This document shows positions 55,501 through 64,000 of a stretch of 64,000 nucleotides of DNA, piece after piece. The DNA comes from Aureobasidium sp. EXF-3400 (taxonomy: Eukaryota > Ascomycota > Dothideomycetes > Dothideales > Saccotheciaceae): contig SWBL01000085.1 in the NCBI GenBank assembly GCA_024195585.1, positions 1 through 64,000 of the forward strand, given 5' to 3'. The translations under genes and the position numbers were made by a program. Below the pieces are notes generated by a model. The model did not search any database, was not told where the DNA came from, and saw nothing but the letters and a program-made list of their open reading frames with translations. The stretch's first letter is position 1. Every line of letters begins with the position of its first letter.

Positions 55501-58500
55501 GACACCCTCCGCGCTGGACTTGGCCCCATCCTTGATGTCATGACCAAGTTCAACGACGGTCTCAAGGGTCACGAGTTCGCTGTCATGGCTTCTCTCTTCC
55601 AGCAATACTACGACGTTGAGCACCTCTTCGCTGCCAGACAGAACCGTGACGAGGAGGTTGTCCTTGCTCTCAGAGACCAGAACAAGGATAACTTGATCAA
55701 GGTTGTCCACACTGCCTTGTCGCACACTCGCGTCAACTCGAAGAACAACCTCATCATCGCCATCCTTGACTTCTACCGCCCCAACAAGCCCGGTGCCGGT
55801 AATGTTGCCAAGTACTTGCGCTCTTCGCTCCGCCAGCTTGCCGAGCTCGAGTCCAGGCAGACTGCCAAGGTCTCATTGAAGGCTCGTGAGCTGCTCATTC
55901 AGTGCGCCATGCCTTCGCTCGAGGAGCGTACCTCTCAGATGGAGCACATTCTCCGCTCATCTGTTCTCGAGTCTCGCTACGGTGAGGCTGGTTGGGACCA
56001 CCGTGAGCCCAGCTTTGAGATCATCAAGGAGGTCGTTGACTCAAAGTACACCGTGTTCGATGTGCTTTCTCAGTTCTTCGTTCACCCCGACCCTTGGGTC
56101 TCATTGGCTGCTCTCGAGGTCTACACTCGCCGCGCTTACCGCGCCTACCAGCTCAAGACCATCGATTATGTCACTGATAACGACACTCCTTACGTCCTGA
56201 CCTGGGACTTCTCCCTCCGCAAGGTTGGTCAGTCTGAGTTTGGTCTGCCTATTGAGTCATCGCACCCCTCCACCCCTGGCACCCCTGCCGGACCTGGAGG
56301 ATTCAGCCGTGTGCACTCTATCAGCGACATGAGCTACCTCGACGCCCGCACCAAGGACGAGCCCACTCGCAAGGGTGCAGTCATCCCCGTTCAGTACATT
56401 GACGAGATTGAGGAGTACCTGTCAAAGGCACTTGAGGTCTTCCCTCTTGCTGGCAGCCACGCCGGCAAGCAGCGTGGTTCAAACGCTGGCTTGATGGCCG
56501 ACCTGTCCAGACAGCGCAAGCCTGCTGCCCCTAAGATCGACTCTACTGATGAGCTTACTGCCGTCTGCAACGTCGCTGTCAAGGATGCCGAGTCCCTCGA
56601 CGATACCGAGATCCTTGCCCGTCTCGTTCCCATCGTCAACGAGTACAAGGATGAGCTCCTCGCTCGCCGTGTTCGTCGCTTGACATTCATCTGTGGTCAC
56701 AAGGATGGTACCTACCCCGGCTACTACACTTTCCGTGGTCCCACCTACGAGGAAGACGCTAGTATTCGTCACATTGAGCCTGCTCTTGCCTTCCAGCTTG
56801 AGCTCGGACGTTTGTCCAAGTTCAACATTGCACCCGTCTTCACCGAGAACCGCAACATCCACATCTACGAGGCCGTCGGTAAGGGTGTCGAGAACGACAA
56901 GCGTTACTTCACCCGCGCTGTTGTCCGTCCCGGTCGTGTTCGCGACGACATCTCGACTGTTGAGTACATGATCTCCGAAGCCGACAGACTCATGACCGAC
57001 ATTCTTGATGCTCTGGAGATCATCGGCAACAACAACTCCGATTTGAACCACATCTTCATCAACTTCTCTCCCGTCTTCCCTCTTACCCCCAAGGAGGTCG
57101 AGGAGGCTCTTGCCGGGTTCCTTGACAGATTCGGTCGTCGTGCTTGGCGCCTCCGCGTTACTGGTGTTGAGGTTCGCATCATCTGCACTGACCCCAACAC
57201 CGGCGAGGCCTACCCCGTTCGCGTCCTGATCAACAACACCTCTGGTTACATCATCCAGGTTGAGCTGTACGCTGAGCGCAAGTCCGAGAAGGGCAATGAC
57301 TGGTACTTCCAGAGCATTGGTGGCAGCACCAAGATCGGCTCCATGCACCTGCGCCCTGTGTCGACTCCTTACACCACCAAGGGAGCTCTGCAACCCAAGC
57401 GTTACAAGGCTCACATCATGGGCACTCAGTACGTCTACGATTTCCCTGAGCTCTTCAGACAAGCCATCGAGAACAGCTGGAATGTAGTCACCGCTGCCCA
57501 CCCTGGTCTTAAGGACAAGCAGCCCATCTCAGGCGAGTGCATCGAGTACAACGAGCTTGTTCTTGATGACACCGACAACCTTGCCGAGGTCAACCGTGAC
57601 CCCGGAACCAACACCATTGGTATGGTTGCATGGCTCATCACCGCCAAGACCCCTGAGTACCCTCGCGGCAGACGTTTCATCATCATTGCCAACGATATCA
57701 CCTTCAAGATTGGTTCGTTCGGTCCTGCTGAAGATAGATTCTTCCACAAGTGTACCGAGCTGGCTAGAAAGCTTGGTATTCCTAGAATCTACCTGTCTGC
57801 CAACTCCGGTGCCCGTATCGGTATGGCTGAGGAGCTCATTCCTCACTTCTCTGTTGCATGGAGGGATGCGTCCAGACCTGAGGCTGGCTTCGAATACCTC
57901 TACCTGACCCCTGAGAAGAAGGCCCGCTTCGAGGATGGTGAGCTCAAGCACGTCATCACCAAGGAGACCACTGTGAACGGCGAGGTCAGACACGTCATCA
58001 CCACCATTGTTGGTGCTGAGGACGGTCTTGGTGTTGAGTGTTTGAAGGGATCCGGTCTCATCGCTGGTGAGACATCAAGAGCTTACGAGGATATTTTCAC
58101 CATCACTCTCGTTACTTGCCGTTCCGTCGGTATTGGTGCCTACCTCGTCCGTCTTGGTCAGCGTGCCATCCAGATTGAGGGTCAACCCATCATCCTCACT
58201 GGTGCTCCTGCTATCAACAAGCTTCTGGGTCGTGAGGTCTACACCTCCAACTTGCAGCTTGGTGGTACCCAGATCATGTACAAGAACGGTGTTTCTCACA
58301 TGACTGCTGGTGATGACTTCGAGGGTGTCTCAAAGATTGTCAAGTGGATGTCTTTCATCCCTGACAAGAAGAACAACCCCATCCCCATCTCGCCCTCGAC
58401 CGACTCATGGGACCGTGACATTACCTTCTTCCCTCCCCAGAAGCAGCCTTACGATGTCAGATGGCTCATCCACGGTAAGCAGGAGGATGACGGCTTTGCC

Positions 58501-59698
58501 TCCGGTTTGTTCGACAAGGGCTCCTTCGAGGAGGCTCTTGGCGGCTGGGCTCGCACTGTCGTTGTCGGTCGTGCTCGCCTTGGTGGTATCCCCGTCGGTG
58601 TCATTGGTGTTGAGACTCGCTCCGTCGAGAACGTCACACCCGCCGACCCTGCCAACCCCGACTCTATCGAGCAAGTCACCAACGAGGCTGGTGGTGTTTG
58701 GTACCCCAACTCGGCCTTCAAGACCGCTCAGGCTATCAGAGACTTCAACAACGGTGAGCAATTGCCTTTGATGATCCTTGCCAACTGGAGAGGTTTCTCT
58801 GGTGGTCAAAGAGACATGTACAACGAGGTCCTCAAGTACGGTTCATACATCGTCGATGCCCTCGTCAAGTACGAGCAGCCCATCTTCATCTACATTCCTC
58901 CCTTCGGAGAGCTTCGTGGTGGTTCATGGGTAAGTTTTGACAGCAACATTCTTTATATTGACAAGATGCTAACAAATATCACAGGTCGTCGTCGATCCTA
59001 CCATCAACCCTCAATACATGGAGATGTACGCCGACGAGGAATCTCGCGGTGGTGTTCTCGAGCCCGAAGGTATCGTCGGTATCAAGTTCCGCAAGGAGAA
59101 GCAGCTCGAGGTCATGGCCCGTCTCGACCCCACATACGGCGAGCTCAAGGCCAAGTCAGCCGACAAGTCGCTGTCAGCCGAGGAGGCACACAAGGTCAAG
59201 GCCGAGATGACCGAGCGCGAGAAGCTGTTGTTGCCCGTATACATGCAGATCTCTCTGCAGTACGCCGACCTGCACGACCGTGCCGGCCGCATGAAGGCAA
59301 AGGACACCATCCGCATGCCTCTGCAATGGCAAAACGCTCGTCGCTTCTTCTACTGGCGTCTCCGCCGCCGTCTCGACGAGGAGTACGTGCTCAAGGCCAT
59401 GGCCCAGTCGTCGTCCAAGGAGTTGGTGTCGCGCACCAAGAACCTCCAGACCCTCGAGTCATGGTCAGGCGTCCCTCAATTCTCCACCGAGGACCAGAAG
59501 GTTGCCGAGTGGTACGAGAAGAACCGCGCCGAGATCTACTCCAAGATCGAGGGACTCAAGCAAGAGTCCATCGCCTACGACGTTGCCGCCATGCTGCACG
59601 CCAACAAAGAGGGTGGTCTCAAGGGTATTACTCAGATGCTGAGCATGCTTCCCGTTGCAGAGAAGGAGGAGATTCTCAAGAAGTTGTCGGCAGCATAG
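52571..59698 (+). CDS. ACC1: cytosolic acetyl-CoA carboxylase
   Basis: Five exons, 52571..52774, 52872..53042, 53108..53202, 53259..58929 and 58985..59698, give about 2284 residues. The multidomain enzyme makes malonyl-CoA for fatty acid synthesis. In order: biotin carboxylase (from [14 protein letters not shown], with ATP-grasp [10 protein letters not shown] and EVQLLAD), the biotin carrier site EVMKMYM (Lys741), a central helical region, and carboxyltransferase ([40 protein letters not shown]). [10 protein letters not shown] (Ser1177) fits the Snf1/AMPK consensus at the position of the yeast regulatory serine. No mitochondrial presequence is seen. ATG 52592 (MADAVGG) is an alternative start. 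Intron 1 contains short CCTCCAG-type repeats. The first three introns crowd the 5' end; the fourth is near the 3' end. Confidence 0.97.
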
Positions 59699-60463
59699 AG
59701 GTGTTGACGATGATTTATTGTATATGTAAATGTCCCTTGATTGTTTTCTTCTTTTTTCTAAACTACAATATCTGGGAAGATTGGGGGTTTTGTTTACAGC
59801 TTAGCATTCACTGTTAATGATTTTTTCTACATTATTCGTTGTCTCTCTCGTTCAAGCATGTTTTTGCGTCTTTTTGCATGGTCGATCTATTCGTCATACC
59901 AACTCTACTCTACTCTACTCTTTATACATATAAAAAATAGTCAATCACCTTTTTCACCTTACATGGTCTCAGTTCTCATCGTGCCTTCCCACTTTACTTT
60001 GTATGCTTGATAGTTCCTTCCACCAGTGATATGCTTCTCGACACTGTTTGACAGGTTGCTCTTTCTGCTTGTCGCAGCTTCTGTTTTGAGTTGTCTTTGT
60101 TTCTATTGACGTGCTTGCATCTCTTCTATTGAACATGTATTTTCATCTCGATCTATTATCTCTTTGCTTCCAACACTATGAACTGTTGCTGCCTTCTGGT
60201 TCTCACGTGTACTGTTACTCTCGGTCTTTGTTGCTCATGTCTCTCTCATCTGAATCACCTTTCTGTCTTCATGGTTTACTGGTCTCAATTTGCAACGTTC
60301 TTTGTCCATCAAACTCTACGTCCAGCTTCCGATCGCAGTGTCCGTGATTGTCTGGAATCTTCTTCAAGCATCTGTTTGTTTATGCGTAAGATACAGCGGG
60401 CATGCAAAAAGATTGATCCCGAGCTGCCTTTCAAAGTCACGGTGAAGGTGAAACTCTAGAAAC
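59699..60463. other. T-rich 3' flank of ACC1
   Basis: Strongly T/C-rich sequence with an (ACTCT)n microsatellite near 59902-59921. It is probably the ACC1 3' untranslated region and the leader of the next gene. No gene is seen. Confidence 0.45.
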
Positions 60464-61450
60464 ATGTCTGCACGTGTCAGTAACAACATTGTCCCAAAGC
60501 GACGAACGAGGGTTCCGCTCTTACCCTATCCAGATCTAGGATACCAACCGGAACCTGCACTTCAAATACCCTCCAACGTCCACCACCAACCAATGGCTAG
60601 ACCTCAAATATCTTCCAACGTCCATCAAGAAAGCGCCCCTCAAGATCAGTCTCCAGCCTCATCCAGCAAAATGGTTGCGGAAAAGGCTCTTCAGATGCTG
60701 CTCAAGGGCATGGCAAAGTAAGATGTCTCCTAAGATCCAAACGTGGATCAGTACACATCTGACACTCAGAGCAGTCTCGAGAACAGTGGCGACCATGCTG
60801 ACCTCATGATTACTTGTGGTTCCGACGTCTACAAGGTCCACAAGGCCATTGTGTGCTCCCAGTCTGAGTTCTTCCACCTCGCATGTCGCAAACACACAGA
60901 CGCTGGAGGCAACTTCAAGGAAGCCCAATCCGGAATTGTCGAAATTCCCAGCTGCAAGATTGATGTCAACACCTCTGAGCCAGATGACTTCAAATGGAAC
61001 GCGGATGCAGACGATCCCAAGTGCGTCAAACTCATGATTCACTACTTCTATCACCTGGACTACCTCGAGGTCGAGACTGCCAAACTCAAGGAAAAGAAGC
61101 GTTTCGAAGAGAACTTTGACGAAACCCACATACTCAAAGAAGGTCTTCTGATTGATCACGCCAAGATGTATGTTATGGGCGACAAGTACGGTATTTTTGG
61201 TCTCAAGGATCTCGCTCTGAGGAAATATCAGGAAGCCTACGAACACACCAGCGCTGGATTTGCAAACTCCATGATTGTCATCTACACCAGTACCATCGAC
61301 AACGATATGGACCTACGCAACGTCATCATCAAGATCCTGACCGTCGACATCACCAACCTCATGAGCAAGCCCAAGATCAGTCAGAATGTCAAGGATCTTC
61401 CCTTGCTCTCCCATGTTCTCCTGCGCAAGCAGCTCAAGCTTAGCGTCTAG
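60464..61450 (+). CDS. BTB/POZ domain protein
   Basis: Proposed exons 60464..60717 and 60772..61450 give about 310 residues. The second exon holds a BTB/POZ domain: SGDHADLMITCGSDVYKVHK, then IVCSQSEFFHLACR, FKEAQSGIVEIPS and the long KCVKLMIHYFYHLDYLE. The C-terminal helical region HAKMYVMGDKYGIFGLKDLALRKY is typical of the numerous fungal BTB proteins, whose roles are mostly unknown; some act as Cul3 adaptors. The first exon encodes a Pro/Gln/Ser-rich segment with a repeated QIPSNVHHQ/QISSNVHQE unit. The intron has GTAAGA and CTGACACTCAGAG; two AG choices lie 2 nt apart and only the second keeps the frame. A start inside the second frame without the first exon is possible. Confidence 0.72.
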
Positions 61451-63517
61451 TCGATGGACGGTTGAGGAACGAGATTCTTTTGTGGAAGATAAGCATTCTG
61501 AATCGAACACTTTTCCTATGCTCAAGACTGGGCCTTAGGCGGTATGTTTTGGACTTGAGTCCTTCAGCGTCAGGCATGTGATCAGTCCATGATGTAATTG
61601 AGAGCTCTGTTATCCTTTAGCCTAGTCTAAGCATCAATCAAACATTCATGGTATTATAACTATTGAACCGTTGATGATGTATTCTGACCGTTCGGCCCAT
61701 TGGACATAGGGGTATCTTGTAGAAAGTGGTCATCGTCATGCGTAAGAGAAAGAGCAACCCACCAGGTTGCGAAAGTTCAGGGGAAAACACACTCTCAACC
61801 TGAATTATCAAGCAGAAGAAGGCGTGGGTAAGCAGAAAAATTGAAAATAGAATATATTATCGGCCCTCAATGATTACAATCCCACACATCTGTAGCTTTC
61901 TTTAGTATAAGTTTACAGCCAGTGTACAATGCGATGTACTTTTGGGATCACTGTTAGCAAAGTAGAAAGGAAACCGGGAATTCACTTTCGAAACTCTCTT
62001 TCGCATCGTCCATGATAGAGATTTTAGCTGAACACAAAAGAGAGCTTGCGGCATTTTGTAGTAGGAACGTGTTGAATGTACCTTCATTGAACAGGTAGTG
62101 CGGGCTTTCTGACTGAATTTATGTAATTCTTCGATCGACGTCTTAGACTTGGATAACTGCGTGCATCTTTGATGGGTACGGGCATCATCGCTCAATCGGC
62201 CAATATGTCTTTCCCCGTCGAACAAGAGGACTTTTACTTCGAATGGTGCCTGGCCGGCGTATTCATGGCCAATGGTTCCGGATCACGAGGCTAAAGATCA
62301 TCAATGCAGCCACATCCCAGCCGTCAGGTCAAGGAAGATATCGAAGGAGTTGGAAGGAAGCTGTATGACGTTCGGTTCCTACATCGGGGAAAATCCGGAG
62401 AGTCCATTGAAGCGACAACATTCCGTTCCCTTAATATCACAAGGCATGAAACAACTCGCAAAGTTCGCAATGAACTGACTTTGCTCTGTATCCCAAAGTC
62501 ATACGAAGATCTTTGATTTGGATAAAGCATTACTTGGACCATGAGAGATCGTCTCACTACCTATCATCACATTACATACGGCCGTAGCCGGCCATACTCG
62601 ACAATCGAAGGATTGTACGACCGCACCCGCTAAAGGAAAGGCAGATCATTTTATAGTGACAGCGGCAGGCATCACGACCTGTTGAGTCCGGTCCAAAGCC
62701 ACTCCTTCTACGTGATTATCTTTTCCTCATCCTCACCTAGACAATGTTTCTTTTCACAATCGTCCATCATTCTCGCCCGAGTATACAGGCTGCAATTGTA
62801 TCCAACGGCTAGTGTGAGTGTTGAACACTGATTACAACAACTTTGGTAAGCATTGTCACTGGCCGAATACTCTTGCTAAGCAACGATTTGAATTCTCACA
62901 CTAACCATGGAATGGTTTCAGATCTGGTTTTGTTCAGTAAGCCGTATACCTTGACTTAGAGTTCGCTATAGTGTATGCAGTCGACGCCATATATGTCATT
63001 CGTACTGCATCACCTGCTCCTTCCCAGCAATGGTGCTTTGTGGCTCACAACGTCGATCAAATAACGATGTCACCAGCTAAGAGGAATAGCTCTGCCGCCC
63101 CTACAGTAGGGAGGACACGCTCAGTATTCGGCCAATCATATGATGGTGCGGACTCGGTTGTACATTGGAGTATATCTTCATAACATCTGTAAACTATGAG
63201 ATCTAGTTGACCGTATCTTAGGATGTATGATTGTAGGGGATGGATGAAGCCGTGAAAACAGCTCCAGCGATATGATGCTAACAGGAAGACTAAACTGAGA
63301 CCGACTATCTTGTCAAAACCTACGGAATAAGCTTCAGTAAGCCTCCAAAAGACAAGAAGCGCCAATCTGCTGATCGTAAAGAGAATGGACTGCTGTAGGT
63401 CCTACCAAAAATCTCAAAGCAGGATCATTGTCATCTGAGCACAAAACAAAGAGCGATCATCTGGGAGCGGGGACGTCAGTCCACTGATGACGATACTGAA
63501 TTGCACTCTCGAAACGA
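61451..63517. other. 2-kb intergenic region, no gene recognised
   Basis: Short unsupported frames on both strands. AT-rich at about 61830-61920. No repeat copy of the hairpin family was noticed here. Confidence 0.4.
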
Positions 63518-63525
63518 TATATAAA
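63518..63525 (+). promoter_or_regulatory. TATA box of secreted protein gene
   Basis: TATATAAA lies 93 bp before the ATG at 63618, followed by a C/A-rich leader. This is a good fit to an inducible fungal promoter. Confidence 0.5.
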
Positions 63526-63617
63526 GAGCGAAGGATACTGGCCTTTCTTGTCCCATCCCAGCTTTCTTCAGATACATCCACCAACAAGTTCTCTTCTAAT
63601 ACAACTCTGTTTACATC

Positions 63618-63963
63618 ATGACATACGCTTCCAAACTTCTTCTAGCTGCAGCCTATGCTAGTGTTGTGGTATGGTTCCACCAGGCTATTCCCATCCCATG
63701 AACATGACTGACCAGTGAACTACAGTTCGGCCAAAGTATCTCCGTCGAGGACATTGGCACACCCACCAGTGGCGGAAGCGGCTCTACTGTTTGTATTCCA
63801 AACTGCCGAATCAGCTTGTACGGAGCCGGTGATGCATGTCCAGATGGCAGCAGCGTTGCCTTTGGTGGTTCCTGCGATACTCTTAACGATCGCGGTTCGG
63901 ACCAAACCTTGAAAGTCGAAGCATATGGTGACTCTGGCTGTGATGATTTCACAATCCAATACA
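63618..63963 (+). CDS. small secreted cysteine-containing protein, partial
   Basis: Exons 63618..63668 and 63726..63963 are visible; a GTAAGT donor follows and the gene continues past the window. The first exon, MTYASKLLLAAAYASVV, is a signal peptide. The mature part is Gly/Ser/Asp-rich with five cysteines so far (STVCIPNCRISLYGAGDACP, SCDTLND, SGCDDF). No domain is recognised. The size, secretion signal and cysteines suggest a small secreted protein of the effector-like or wall-associated kind; this is inference from composition. The 57-nt intron sits directly after the signal peptide, a common position. Confidence 0.65.
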
Positions 63964-64000
63964 GTAAGTGCGCTTGATGATCAGCTGAGAACGAGATGTA

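Noticed and set aside
56479..57501. 340-codon antisense frame within ACC1
   Set aside because: It mirrors the codon bias of the sense gene; similar long antisense frames occur opposite ACC1 at 54292-55248, opposite the Tos1-like gene at 28156-29028 and opposite the Rds1-like gene at 7826-8671.
52571..59698. ACC1 as part of a secondary-metabolite cluster
   Set aside because: Its neighbours are NudE and a BTB protein; no synthase, tailoring enzyme or cluster regulator is nearby.
58930..59817. Read-through of the ACC1 frame past 58929
   Set aside because: The downstream peptide loses all carboxyltransferase similarity; a GTAAGT/ACAG intron restores [10 protein letters not shown] in the other frame.

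Overview
The window reads as chromosomal DNA of a filamentous ascomycete (Pezizomycotina). The clues are very short introns, mostly 50-60 nt with GTAAGT/GTACGT-type donors and CTAAC-like branch sites, single-gene transcription units on both strands, and fungal forms of housekeeping genes (Rds1-like, Tos1-like, Pex13, NudE, Sdc1, cytosolic acetyl-CoA carboxylase). A dothideomycete is my best guess; that is inference, not something the sequence proves. No bacterial, viral or organellar segment was recognised.

Layout, left to right. 0.5-9.4 kb: a metallo-beta-lactamase-fold hydrolase, adenylosuccinate synthetase (ADE12), a tannase/feruloyl esterase, a tiny conserved glycine-rich protein and a secreted Rds1-like ferritin-fold protein. 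9.4-12.7 kb: a stretch with no recognisable gene. 12.7-25.3 kb: a vacuolar cation/H+ exchanger with a very large cytosolic loop, an F-box-like protein, a CxxC/PPxY orphan, a basic-tailed LPxELR-type protein, the COMPASS subunit Sdc1 and ribosomal protein S13. 27.6-38.2 kb: a Tos1-like cell wall protein, peroxin 13, a small orphan, the U2 snRNP protein Hsh155/SF3B1 and a TPR-like orphan. 38.2-44.9 kb: a degenerate island with no intact gene, holding a frameshifted SNF2 helicase relic, a decayed copy of part of the 31.7 kb orphan, an 11-bp minisatellite and a hairpin repeat. 44.9-59.7 kb: the complex I 49-kDa subunit and RPC40 head to head, NudE, and the full five-exon ACC1. 59.7-64 kb: a BTB/POZ protein and the start of a small secreted cysteine-containing protein cut by the window end.

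The genes are mostly unrelated housekeeping functions; I see no biosynthetic cluster or operon-like system. The most unusual signal is a family of short, hairpin-forming, MITE-like repeats sharing a core like CTGTGCATTTCTATAGCTAC and its reverse complement. It occurs in at least seven places: clusters at 5.8-6.45 kb and 17.7-18.2 kb, with single or partial copies near 3.8, 19.65, 29.4 and 44.4-44.6 kb. One copy with about 30-bp terminal inverted repeats makes up most of the intron of the metallo-beta-lactamase gene, which is the pattern expected of an introner-like element.

Exon boundaries were placed by eye from splice consensus, reading-frame continuity and protein-family knowledge. No homology search was run.
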